Assembly: GCA_016281675.1 (NCBI GenBank) | Contig: JAEEJD010000039.1 | Span: 1 to 13,055, forward strand | Length of the DNA: 13,055 bases | Source: Lachnospiraceae bacterium | GTDB taxonomy: Bacteria; Bacillota_A; Clostridia; Lachnospirales; Lachnospiraceae | Direction: 5' to 3' | Shown: piece after piece, positions 1 through 8,332 of the stretch | Layout of the letters: the number at the start of each line of letters is the position of its first letter | Position numbering within the stretch: the first letter of the stretch is position 1 | Notes under the pieces: model-generated | Databases searched by the model: none | What the model was told of the DNA's origin: nothing | Seen by the model: only the letters and a program-made list of their open reading frames with translations | Position numbers and translations under genes: made by a program

Positions 1-3000
1 CATCGATATCCCTTCTATATCTTTCGCCCAGTTCATGTTCTCCGGCAGTTCCTCGATCTGTTCGGCGAAGTCCGCTCCGTCCGGTTTCATCATCATCTCC
101 GGCGGCAGATGCTTCATGATCGCTCTTTCCACGGCACGGCTGTCTATAGGCTTTGCAAGATATCCGGTAAATCCTTTTGATATATAGAATTCCTCACCGA
201 GCGTCGAATTGGCGGTAAGTGCGTATACAGGAAGGTCAGGATGATCCTCACGGATCCTGGCGACAGTCTCGACACCGTCCATGCCCGGCATCATATGATC
301 GAGAAGAACAGCATTGAACGATCCGTATTTGATCTTCTCCAGACATTCCTCTCCGCTTGACGCCGTTGTAATGAACATCTTCGTGGCCTTCAGCAGCCCC
401 TTGATGACCGACAGGTTCATCGGATTATCGTCTACTATAAGTATGTCGGCGTCAGGTGCGATAAACTGCGGCACATACGGGCCCTTTGCACCTTCGTCGA
501 CCTGTTCGACGAATTTCCCCATCGGAGTGGCATCCTCCGTCTTCTGTGTAACGGTCAGTATGAATTCGCTTCCGTTTCCGTACTCGCTCTCACACCAGAG
601 CTTGCCGCCCATCAGCTCGGCGAAACGCCTCGATATATCGAGTCCGAGTCCTGTTCCCTGTATTCCGCTGTTCCTTTCCTCGTCAAGTCTCTCGTATGCC
701 GTAAAGAGCTTATCCATATCCTCAGCCTTTATACCGATACCCGTATCCTTGACCGAGAACTTCAGATCGCAGTCGTTCTCTCTCTTCTCCTCAAGAGAAA
801 CATTGAGCGTAAAGCCGCCTTTTTCCGTATATTTGACCGCGTTGGTCAGTAAGTTCAGCAGTACCTGTTTGATCTTGCCGCTGTCTCCGTACAGTCTTGT
901 AGGGATGTTCTCGTCAACCATAACATCAAACGTCAGATCCTTCTCCCTGCTCCTGACTCTTATCATCGTGATTATGGATCTGAGAAGCTCCGCAAAATCA
1001 TATCCCTGTTCGACAAGATTCATCTTACCCGATTCGATCTTGGATATATCGAGAAGGTCGTTGATAAGGCCGAGAAGCGACTCGGATGCGCTTCTGATAT
1101 CAAGCGCATAGTTAATGACGGACATGAAGTATCCCTTCGGAACATCCGTCGCATCCTCCCTCAATATCATCTCATCCATTCCCATGATCGTATTTATGGG
1201 AGTCCTTATCTCATGGGACATGTTCGCAAGGAATCTGGACTTGGCGCTGTTTGCGCGCTCAGCCTCTTCCTTGGCGCTCCTGATCTGTTCATACTGTTTA
1301 CGAATGACCGTACCTGTCATGACTCGCCATACGATTATTCCGACTATGGCCGCGATCAGCGCTACAAGAAGTATCCTTACGGTAAGAAGTTCGAAGAACC
1401 TCGGTTGTTTTGTTATCTTAAATGTCCGTTCAAGCGATACCTGTCTTGTCGATTTGTTGAGTATCTGAACATGGAGCGTATAATCACCATAGTCAAGTCC
1501 CGTGAACTCGAGCGGTGTCATACTGCTCTGTTCCGCGGTTATACCCGCCTCCTCGGAGCCTTCCAGATACACTCTTACAAGCGGGTTCGTCATCGTATAA
1601 TCAAGTATCGCCGGGGTGATCTGTATCCTGTACGCATCCGAAGGTATCGTGTAGGTGCCGCCTTCTCCCGGAAGTATCTCATCGTCATTACATACTATCG
1701 ATCTGACGCCTACCTTAACGAGAGAGTCCTGATCGAAGAAATTGTTGACATTTACCGCACATACTCCGGTTCTCTCGGCTATATACAGATTACCCTTATC
1801 GTCCATGCATGAGAATGCGTTTGCGGTCGGTGCTCCCGCCAGTCCGTTTGCCACGGTGTACAGTTTGAAATCGGTTACGTGATTGTTTACAAGCGCATCG
1901 GCATTCACACAGTACACGCCTACCGACGAGAGGATCCACATATTACCCGCTTCATCCGGGAACAGATCAAAGTTATTATTATAGGGGAAAGTATCTATAC
2001 ATTTAATGTTCCCGCCCTTCATGCACTCGATCGAATTCGATGTGATGATCCAGTACACTCCGTTCGCTTCATCCTTCTTGATGCGCAGGATGACATCACT
2101 TGTCAGTCCGTCCGGACGACCGAGGCGGCTTACCTTATTGCCGTCTATAACATAGATCCCGTCACCGTCGCTGCCCGCATAAACGACTCCGTTATCGCCT
2201 TCGCACACGGTCAGAAAAACGGTGTTTTCCACGCCATCGGATTCTGTAACGGTCTTAGTGATCACTCCGTCTTTTATCACCGCCAGACCGTCATTTGTAC
2301 CGACGAGCACGGATCCGTCGGATGCTATCGTTGCACATCTCGTTTTGTTGCCCGGCATTCCCTGCATTGTCGTATAACTCTTTATGATATCTCCCGGAGA
2401 TACACATACCACTCCGAGATCGTTCGTATATGTTGTGATCCACAGATTATCATCATCATCTTCCGTGATACATCTGATCCTCGTGTCGGCAAGATATTCG
2501 GTCACATGATTTTCGACAGCGTGGTTGTCGCCGTCTACTATGTACAGTCCCGAATCTGTCCCGATGTACAGGAGGTTGTTGTGAAGACACGTTGAATTGA
2601 CGGCATCGAGGTTAAGACCCGCGGTCCTTGTAACGTTCTGGAAATTGTTCGTTACAACCTTCATGACACCCTGACGCGATGATGCGAACCAGAGATTTCC
2701 CTGATAGTCGGACGTCATCATGTCGATCGAGTTGTTCATCGGTATATGCTCGAGTGTCCTGAATCTGTCGGTCTCATCGATATACCCGGTATAGTTCTCA
2801 CATGTGATCCAGATCCTGCCGCATGCCGACGTGATCCAGTATGTGTTGTCCGCGGGGGAAACACCGATCTTCTTCATATCATGCGCTCTCGCACCGAAAT
2901 CACCGTAATATATGACATTGCTCTCGGTCCCGAGGTAGACCTTGCCCGGATTGCTCGGATCGGCATATATTGTCGATATGATCTCGGTCCCGAGCTCGTT

Positions 3001-3660
3001 TGTGGTATAAAAACCCGCTACCGCTCCGTCCTCAATCCTGAAGATCGCTCCGTCCTTGGTGTTACCGTACACCTTTCCTTCCGCATCGGATACAAGTCGT
3101 ACGATGGTTGTGCCCGTTACTCTCGGATCGGCAACGTTATGAAGCTTACCGGCATTGTCGACATATGACACTCCGCCGGTGGAACCGATATAAATCTTAC
3201 CGTCGCCGCCTTCGGCGAAAGTCCTGATCGACGAGGAAGGCAGATTATCCTCATATGTGTAACGCTTGATGTTCTCTCCGTCCAGCATGACGACTCCGTT
3301 ATCGTTCGTACCGATCCAGAGTCTTCCGAGCGTATCCTCCATGAGTGCCCTTCCGCTCGTCATTCCGGTCGAACCGTCAAGCCTTTCGAATGAGGAGCCG
3401 TCGTAGCGTATGATCCCGCTGTATCCTCCTATATAGATATAGCCGTCGCTTGCCGCAAGTACATAGTTCGCGTCGGATGTCGGAAGTCCGTTCGTGGCAT
3501 CGTAAAGCTGAGCCATATATCCCACATTCTCGAGCTGTCCGCTCGCGGCATATCCGCCTCCGGTAAGTGAAGAATCCGCTTCGGCTTCCACGTATGACGC
3601 CATGATCATCGGTAGCGCAAGGGCTGCCACAGTCATGATCTTTAATGCTTTTGATCTCAT
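1..3660 (-). CDS. Hybrid sensor histidine kinase with 14-blade propeller sensor (partial, C-terminus off left edge)
   Basis: The frame is open without a stop from ATG at 3660 to base 1 (1220 codons), so the 3' end is missing. Seen in order: a signal peptide (residues 1 to about 26, hydrophobic core TVAALALPMIM); 14 successive propeller repeats (about 40-690) with the Reg_prop signature, for example GRLWIGTNDNGV, NLWFASSRQGV, LLYIGTDSGLYIVDG; a Y_Y_Y domain (about 690-755); one membrane helix (about 761-780); a HisKA domain with FLANMSHEIRTP (H816); an HATPase with N940, DTGIGI (D972) and GTGLGL; and a receiver with VDD, LLDHMMPGMDG (D1121), T1149 and K1170. All catalytic and phosphotransfer residues are present. 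The residues after the receiver (LPENMNWAKDIEGIS) resemble the start of an Hpt domain. The layout matches the one-piece hybrid two-component (HTCS) family, which senses extracytoplasmic ligands, often glycans in Bacteroidetes. The ligand here is unknown. A GGAGGT site lies 10 bases before the start, right after the upstream HD-GYP stop, so the two genes are probably cotranscribed. Confidence 0.93.
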   Translation of the reverse strand, partial: MRSKALKIMTVAALALPMIMASYVEAEADSSLTGGGYAASGQLENVGYMAQLYDATNGLPTSDANYVLAASDGYIYIGGYSGIIRYDGSSFERLDGSTGMTSGRALMEDTLGRLWIGTNDNGVVMLDGENIKRYTYEDNLPSSSIRTFAEGGDGKIYIGSTGGVSYVDNAGKLHNVADPRVTGTTIVRLVSDAEGKVYGNTKDGAIFRIEDGAVAGFYTTNELGTEIISTIYADPSNPGKVYLGTESNVIYYGDFGARAHDMKKIGVSPADNTYWITSACGRIWITCENYTGYIDETDRFRTLEHIPMNNSIDMMTSDYQGNLWFASSRQGVMKVVTNNFQNVTRTAGLNLDAVNSTCLHNNLLYIGTDSGLYIVDGDNHAVENHVTEYLADTRIRCITEDDDDNLWITTYTNDLGVVCVSPGDIIKSYTTMQGMPGNKTRCATIASDGSVLVGTNDGLAVIKDGVITKTVTESDGVENTVFLTVCEGDNGVVYAGSDGDGIYVIDGNKVSRLGRPDGLTSDVILRIKKDEANGVYWIITSNSIECMKGGNIKCIDTFPYNNNFDLFPDEAGNMWILSSVGVYCVNADALVNNHVTDFKLYTVANGLAGAPTANAFSCMDDKGNLYIAERTGVCAVNVNNFFDQDSLVKVGVRSIVCNDDEILPGEGGTYTIPSDAYRIQITPAILDYTMTNPLVRVYLEGSEEAGITAEQSSMTPLEFTGLDYGDYTLHVQILNKSTRQVSLERTFKITKQPRFFELLTVRILLVALIAAIVGIIVWRVMTGTVIRKQYEQIRSAKEEAERANSAKSRFLANMSHEIRTPINTIMGMDEMILREDATDVPKGYFMSVINYALDIRSASESLLGLINDLLDISKIESGKMNLVEQGYDFAELLRSIITMIRVRSREKDLTFDVMVDENIPTRLYGDSGKIKQVLLNLLTNAVKYTEKGGFTLNVSLEEKRENDCDLKFSVKDTGIGIKAEDMDKLFTAYERLDEERNSGIQGTGLGLDISRRFAELMGGKLWCESEYGNGSEFILTVTQKTEDATPMGKFVEQVDEGAKGPYVPQFIAPDADILIVDDNPMNLSVIKGLLKATKMFITTASSGEECLEKIKYGSFNAVLLDHMMPGMDGVETVARIREDHPDLPVYALTANSTLGEEFYISKGFTGYLAKPIDSRAVERAIMKHLPPEMMMKPDGADFAEQIEELPENMNWAKDIEGISM

Positions 3661-3677
3661 CCGGAAAACTACCTCCG

Positions 3678-5807
3678 TCAATTCTCCTGATACTTCTTCA
3701 TTACTTCAACAAATTGTGGCAGTGCGTCCGTGAACGCTTCAACACACTTCGGGTCGAACTGCGTTCCCGCACCTTCCTGTATTATCGAAACTGCTTTCTC
3801 AAGCGGGAATGCAGGCTTATAAACACGCGGCGATACAAGCGCATCGAATACGTCGGCGATCGCCATTACCCTTGCGGATAACGGAATGACTTCACCGTGC
3901 AGTCCATCGGGATAACCTTTGCCGTCCCATCTCTCATGATGGTATGCCGCCATGTTCCTTGCTTCCTTCAGATAGTTCTCGCCCTGAAGCGTATTGATCG
4001 CCTTTTCTATTATGTTCTTGCCGGCCGTCGTATGAGTCTTCATGATCGCAAACTCTTCATCGGTCAGCTTGCCGGGCTTATTGAGGACCGCATCGGGAAT
4101 ATTGATCTTGCCGACATCATGGAGCGGCGCACTCATCTCCACGTCGGAAATGTAATTCGATTTGATCTTCTCCGTGTAATATCCCTTTTTCTTCAACGTC
4201 TCGAGAAGTATCCTGACATATGCCGCCGTCTTCTGGACATGGGCGCCTGTGTCGGAGTCACGATTTTCGACCATGTCGGCCATCGTTATGATCAGACCGT
4301 TCTGCATCTTGGCTGTCGCGTTCGAATAATATCTGATGCTCCTGATATGCTCCGCCATGTCGGAAGACATCTTGCATATCGCGCGGTACAGCTCTTCAAC
4401 CTCGTCATCGGTACTGATATCAAGCTCCCTTATCTTCCTGACACTGGCATCTATCGCTTTCTGGTCTTCGGTATTGATCGCGAATTCCTTCGTGCTCTTC
4501 GTCATGCTGCCGATCGGGTATACAAGATAATACCTGCATATCCATACGCCGTACCCGAGAACGAGGGCGAAGAAGCCGGAGAATATCAGTATTGTCTTAA
4601 GAAGGAAGCTGCTCATGTATCCCGACAGATACGACATCGACACATCCGCTCCGACGTAGCATACGGTCTTGCCCGATTCATTCTTTACCGGCTCATATAC
4701 GGTCAGCACCCATCCCGAAATATCATCCGACTCTATCGGCTGAATCCTGTCTCCGGCAAACAGCGCCGGAAGGTAAGGCTTGAAAGCCTCCTCAAACTCG
4801 GCAAAATCTCCCGGGGCATACGGAGGTGTATCTTCCGTTGCAAGATCGAATACGTAGTAACACCCGTCTTCCCTTATCTTTATGACATACAGATATTTGA
4901 CACCTCTGGCCGTATCCCTGATATCGTAGAGCATTCTTCTTGTTTCCGCATATCCGGGGGCATCTTTGCCGTGATTGATGTAGTCGTCTATCTTCGTCGG
5001 ATCGATGACATTCGCGGCAAACTTTGCGGCAGCCACGGCATTTTCCGTGTATTCCTCCTTGGTGTTCGTAAAATACATCTTCACGCTGATCCACGACAGA
5101 GCAACCGTCAGTACGATCGCAGCCACGGCAAACATCACGGTCATTCTCTTACGAAGAGATCCGTCTCCTCCGGCATGTTTTCCGGACGCTTCTTTTATCT
5201 CCGCGGAAGATAACGGTTTCTGCTTCCATCCCGTGTCAGCAAGTATTTTACGAATGCGCTCGGGTATAATCGCACAGGCCACAACCGCCAAACCCGTCGT
5301 TACAGCCTTATCTATCAGATTAAGTCCGGTGTTTACAAGCATTGCGGCAAAGAAATACCCCGCACCCGACTCACTCATAAGCCTTGCCGAATCGGAAACG
5401 TCCCTGAACTGCGGACCTCCGAGAATAATCCACTGAAATGCTGTACCAAGGACACCCGATATAAGCGCAAGAAGCAGGATCAACGGAATGATATCCCTCT
5501 TTTTCTTGCCCTTGTTACGGCTTGTGACCATAACGGTACACATTGCCATGGCAACGCTTATGAACGTATAAAACAGTGAATTCGGATTGAAGAAATTGCA
5601 CAGCAGATTGGTTGCAACCGCCGTGAAAAGACCGGGGAATATCCCTCCGAGCATCGAGATCGCAATCGTCCCGAAAGAATCGAGATACATCGGGATGCCC
5701 GCTTTATATGTTGCAAAGGCCATACCGACATTGACGGCGATACAGGCCGCTGTTGTCAGCACCCGCACTCCGTTGTCGCTCGGTCTTCTTATGTAGATTT
5801 GTTTCAT
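3678..5807 (-). CDS. Membrane-bound HD-GYP c-di-GMP phosphodiesterase with sensor and HAMP domains
   Basis: The 709-residue protein is predicted to hydrolyse cyclic di-GMP at the inner face of the membrane under control of an outside signal. Residues 14-180 form a multi-pass hydrophobic domain whose LDSFGTIAISMLGGIFPG stretch resembles ECF transporter S-components. A further membrane helix (about 222-245), an extracytoplasmic Cache-like sensor (about 250-395), a helix (about 402-425) and a HAMP linker (about 426-490) lead to an HD-GYP domain (about 500-705). The HD-GYP metal and signature residues are all visible: E514, H523, H563-D564 (LHDVGK), H592, H623-H624, GYP 631-633 and D652, so activity is expected. 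The frame stays open upstream to 6062, but ATG 5807 is chosen because GGGAGGGG lies just before it and the upstream part overlaps the divergent promoter and the MurD-like gene. It is the first gene of the leftward unit, 17 bases before the hybrid kinase. Confidence 0.93.
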   Translation of the reverse strand: MKQIYIRRPSDNGVRVLTTAACIAVNVGMAFATYKAGIPMYLDSFGTIAISMLGGIFPGLFTAVATNLLCNFFNPNSLFYTFISVAMAMCTVMVTSRNKGKKKRDIIPLILLLALISGVLGTAFQWIILGGPQFRDVSDSARLMSESGAGYFFAAMLVNTGLNLIDKAVTTGLAVVACAIIPERIRKILADTGWKQKPLSSAEIKEASGKHAGGDGSLRKRMTVMFAVAAIVLTVALSWISVKMYFTNTKEEYTENAVAAAKFAANVIDPTKIDDYINHGKDAPGYAETRRMLYDIRDTARGVKYLYVIKIREDGCYYVFDLATEDTPPYAPGDFAEFEEAFKPYLPALFAGDRIQPIESDDISGWVLTVYEPVKNESGKTVCYVGADVSMSYLSGYMSSFLLKTILIFSGFFALVLGYGVWICRYYLVYPIGSMTKSTKEFAINTEDQKAIDASVRKIRELDISTDDEVEELYRAICKMSSDMAEHIRSIRYYSNATAKMQNGLIITMADMVENRDSDTGAHVQKTAAYVRILLETLKKKGYYTEKIKSNYISDVEMSAPLHDVGKINIPDAVLNKPGKLTDEEFAIMKTHTTAGKNIIEKAINTLQGENYLKEARNMAAYHHERWDGKGYPDGLHGEVIPLSARVMAIADVFDALVSPRVYKPAFPLEKAVSIIQEGAGTQFDPKCVEAFTDALPQFVEVMKKYQEN

Positions 5808-5810
5808 AGA

Positions 5811-5818
5811 CCCCTCCC
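5811..5818 (-). promoter_or_regulatory. Ribosome binding site fixing the HD-GYP start
   Basis: On the minus strand the sequence reads GGGAGGGG followed by TCT and ATG. The GGGAGG core is 5 bases from the start codon, an ideal spacing. None of the upstream in-frame starts has such a site, which settles the 5807 start. Confidence 0.85.
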
Positions 5819-5843
5819 GAACAGCACTTGCATAATCCTTATA

Positions 5844-5872
5844 ATTATAAGACATTACGCACGGAATATCAA
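5844..5872 (-). promoter_or_regulatory. Sigma-A type promoter for the HD-GYP/hybrid kinase unit
   Basis: Reading the minus strand, TTGATA (5872-5867) is followed after exactly 17 bases by a perfect TATAAT (5849-5844). Transcription would start near 5837, giving a leader of about 30 bases before ATG 5807. The -35 differs from TTGACA at one position. No other promoter is seen between the HD-GYP gene and the kinase, so this one probably drives both. Confidence 0.75.
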
Positions 5873-5899
5873 AATAAATTAAGCCTGTTTTTATTGTTA

Positions 5900-5908
5900 T
5901 GATATAAT
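5900..5908 (+). promoter_or_regulatory. Extended -10 promoter for the MurD-like operon
   Basis: TGATATAAT is a TG-n-TATAAT extended -10 element. I see no good -35 at 16-18 bases upstream (the bases there read about TAAGCC), which the TG extension may offset. Transcription would start near 5915, leaving a very short leader of about 14 bases before ATG 5929. It lies back to back with the leftward promoter; the two -10 boxes are about 55 bases apart. Confidence 0.65.
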
Positions 5909-5928
5909 GTATTTTCAGGGTGAGAGAC

Positions 5929-7107
5929 ATGTACGAAAAGTTTAACGGAAAAAGAATACTGATATGGGGCTTCGGACGTGAGGGAAAGTCGACGAAAAGC
6001 TTTCTCGAAGAGCACTGCGCCCCGTCTGTAATAGAGGTCTTCGAAGGCAAACGCGAAGACATAAATGAGGATTCTTTCGACTATATCGTCAAGAGTCCCG
6101 GCATAGTCATGGACGACGATGATCCGAAGTACACTTCGCAGACACAGATCTTTCTTGAAAACTACAGGGATAATACCGTCGGAATAACAGGCACAAAAGG
6201 CAAGAGCACGACTTCGGCGATGCTCTGTCATGTGCTCTCCTCCTGCGGCAAAAAGGCGGTGCTTCTCGGCAACATCGGCGAGCCCTGTCTCGATCATTTC
6301 GGTCAGATCGACAAAGATACGATCGCAGTATTCGAAATGTCCTGCCACCAGCTGGCGCACGTCAACGTATCCCCGCATGTTGCGGTGTTTCTGAATCTCT
6401 TCGAGGAGCACCTTGATTACTACAAAACCTTTGACAGATACTTTGCCGCCAAAGCGAACATCACCCGCTACCAGACGGCGGGAGACATACTGTTTGACGG
6501 TCAGAACGTTCCTGCTCTGTCCACACTCGCGAACGAGATCCGTATCGATGCCGAAAACGTTCCCGATTATGATCTTAAAGTTCTCGGACATCACAACGAC
6601 CTCAACGCTCATTTTGTTTTCATGATCGCATCTAAGGTATACGGTATTGATGCCGAAGCGATAAAAAACGCGCTTCGTGATTTTAGCGGACTGCCTCACA
6701 GACTCATGCATATCGGAACATTGGACGGTATAGATTATTACGACGACTCGATCTCAACGATACCGTCCGCCACGATAGAAGCCATCGGTGCCGTGCCGAA
6801 CGCCGCTACGGTTCTTATCGGAGGGATGGATCGCGGGATCAACTATGACACTCTCATAGATTTCGTCAATTCGAACACGAAATACAACTATATCTTTTCG
6901 TATGATTCCGGAAAACGGATATACGACAGCATTGTCAAAACGGATAACTGTATATACAAAGAGACGCTTGCGGAAGCGGTCGAACGCGCAAAGAGCATAA
7001 CGCGCAAAGGCGGCGCGGTGATACTCTCCCCCGCAGCGGCAAGCTACGGTTACTTCAAAAACTTCGAGGAACGCGGAGACGTGTTCAGACAGTTGTGCGG
7101 ACTCTGA
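5929..7107 (+). CDS. MurD-like Mur ligase (UDP-MurNAc-L-Ala:glutamate ligase family)
   Basis: This 392-residue protein has the three-domain MurD layout and a length slightly below the usual 440-450. The N-terminal Rossmann domain carries ILIWGFGREGKST, the central domain the ATP loop ITGTKGKSTT (K92), E136, H161 and the AAK lysine (K175) that is carbamylated in MurD, and the C-terminal domain LPHRL, GGMDRG and LSPAAASYGYFKNFEERG. The family joins glutamate to UDP-MurNAc-L-alanine in the cytoplasm during peptidoglycan synthesis. Several motifs depart from standard MurD: SCHQL for SSFQL, and YYDDSISTIPSAT where MurD has NDSKATN, so the acceptor-site lysine is missing. It may therefore be a paralogue with another amino acid or acceptor, such as the L-Glu-adding MurD2 type; the true housekeeping MurD may lie elsewhere. 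The start is ATG 5929 with AGGGTG 6 bases before it; an in-frame GTG at 5920 lies inside that site. First gene of a six-gene operon. Confidence 0.85.
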   Translation: MYEKFNGKRILIWGFGREGKSTKSFLEEHCAPSVIEVFEGKREDINEDSFDYIVKSPGIVMDDDDPKYTSQTQIFLENYRDNTVGITGTKGKSTTSAMLCHVLSSCGKKAVLLGNIGEPCLDHFGQIDKDTIAVFEMSCHQLAHVNVSPHVAVFLNLFEEHLDYYKTFDRYFAAKANITRYQTAGDILFDGQNVPALSTLANEIRIDAENVPDYDLKVLGHHNDLNAHFVFMIASKVYGIDAEAIKNALRDFSGLPHRLMHIGTLDGIDYYDDSISTIPSATIEAIGAVPNAATVLIGGMDRGINYDTLIDFVNSNTKYNYIFSYDSGKRIYDSIVKTDNCIYKETLAEAVERAKSITRKGGAVILSPAAASYGYFKNFEERGDVFRQLCGL

Positions 7108-7123
7108 TCGCGGGATACCACAT

Positions 7124-8332
7124 ATGAAACAAAGCACTGTTTTAAACTTTACGGGTGATATAGGCTTCGACAAATACATGCAGGGCCGGTGGGATGACAA
7201 GGATCTTGTCGCGCCCGATGTTATCTCGTTCATCAAAGACTGCGATCACCTGATCGTAAACGTCGAAGGCCCGCTTTTTGACAAAAGCGAAAATCACACC
7301 GGCAAAAACGCCGCCCCGGGCAAACCCGAAGGCGTTGCGGCCACCCTTATCCATGCGATGGATCCGAAGGTTGCGGGATTTCTTTCGGATATGGGCGCGG
7401 ATATATGGAACATATGCAACAACCATATAATGGATGCAGGGCCCGAAGGAATGAAGAGCACTCTCTCATATGCCGCAAGTTCGGGGGCGCAGACTCTCGG
7501 CGCCGGAATGAACATCGATGAAGCGTCTTCTCCGGTCATCATCGAAGAAGCGGGCGGCATCGGAATGATAGGTGTGGGATATCAGCGCGCGTGCAGAAAA
7601 GCCGACGACAATACGCCCGGATGCTTTTCGTGGAGTGATCTCGATCTGATAAGAAAAAGGATCGCCGAGATAAAAAGTTCATGCAGATGGTGCGTCGTCG
7701 TTGCGCATGCAGGTGAGGAGTTTACCGCAATACCTTCTCCTTACACGCGCGATCGTTACATGTCGTATCTTGATATGGGAGCCGATATCGTTGTCGCACA
7801 TCACCCGCATGTCGTGAACAATTACGAACTTGCCGGCGACAAAGCCATCTTCTATTCTCTCGGTAATTTCATATTCGACACCGACTATCAGAGAAGTCAG
7901 TTCGGTACCGAATACGGAGTGATACTTAAGATAAAGTTTACGGAAAGCTCGTTCTCGTTCGAATCATGCGGGATACTTACGGACCGAAACAACGAGCGAA
8001 TAGTGTCATGTGATCTTCCGGCGATATTTACAAACATTCCCGCCGGTGAGTATGAAAAGCTCAAAGGACTCGGCGCGAAAGTGCTGATCGAGAACACAAA
8101 AAGACAACTGCGCTTCCTGAAACCGGAGGAATTTGCAAATGCCTCGGAGGATGATTTTCTCCGCAATTTCTATGAGCCTTTAAGGAGCGGACGTGTACCG
8201 GGTGAGACACTCGATATGCAGATCGTCTACCCTCTTTCGAAAACATATTACGATAACGACTGGAAGGAGTGCGGCCTTGAAGAAGTCGTGCGGTATATGC
8301 TCTCACAAATTCCCGATGAGGACGGCCGGTGA
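7124..8332 (+). CDS. CapA/PGA_cap-type metallophosphoesterase, no membrane anchor
   Basis: The 402-residue protein belongs to the CapA (poly-gamma-glutamate capsule-associated) branch of the calcineurin-like fold. Visible motifs in order are NFTGDIGF (D12), VNVEGP (N46, E48), ICNNHIMDAG (N99-N100-H101), VVVAHAGEEF (H195), VVAHHPHVV (H226, H227, H229) and FYSLGNFIFD. These cover the expected metal ligands, so it is probably an active metal-dependent hydrolase. Classical CapA/PgsA has an N-terminal membrane segment. Here the catalytic motif begins at residue 8 with no signal or helix before it, so the protein should be cytoplasmic. It begins 16 bases after the Mur ligase stop, behind only a weak GGGA site 8 bases upstream. 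Its substrate cannot be told from sequence; an envelope precursor is an inference from the neighbour. Confidence 0.85.
   Translation: MKQSTVLNFTGDIGFDKYMQGRWDDKDLVAPDVISFIKDCDHLIVNVEGPLFDKSENHTGKNAAPGKPEGVAATLIHAMDPKVAGFLSDMGADIWNICNNHIMDAGPEGMKSTLSYAASSGAQTLGAGMNIDEASSPVIIEEAGGIGMIGVGYQRACRKADDNTPGCFSWSDLDLIRKRIAEIKSSCRWCVVVAHAGEEFTAIPSPYTRDRYMSYLDMGADIVVAHHPHVVNNYELAGDKAIFYSLGNFIFDTDYQRSQFGTEYGVILKIKFTESSFSFESCGILTDRNNERIVSCDLPAIFTNIPAGEYEKLKGLGAKVLIENTKRQLRFLKPEEFANASEDDFLRNFYEPLRSGRVPGETLDMQIVYPLSKTYYDNDWKECGLEEVVRYMLSQIPDEDGR

Noticed and set aside
2443..2460. Short ATC run in the kinase gene as a microsatellite
   Set aside because: It encodes DDDDN in a loop just before a propeller strand and is too short to be a meaningful repeat.
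1879..2595. Long plus-strand open frames opposite the sensor kinase (also 314-1111, 1115-1468, 1213-1812 and 2746-3168)
   Set aside because: They are antisense to a continuous, motif-rich kinase frame, have no family resemblance, and arise from its codon bias.
3897..5213. 438-codon plus-strand frame opposite the HD-GYP gene
   Set aside because: The minus frame has every HD-GYP residue in order; the plus frame is rich in Arg, Ile and His with no recognisable domain.
5808..6062. N-terminal extension of the HD-GYP protein by 85 residues
   Set aside because: It would cross both divergent promoters and the MurD-like gene, and ATG 5807 has an ideal ribosome binding site.
5869..6711. 280-codon minus-strand frame over the Mur ligase
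   Set aside because: It is antisense to a clear MurD-like protein and has no motif of its own.
5929..7107. Calling the Mur ligase CapB/PgsB because CapA is next to it
   Set aside because: CapB lacks the Rossmann N-terminal domain and the LSPAAASYGYFKNFEERG-type C-terminus that are plainly present, so it is MurD-like.
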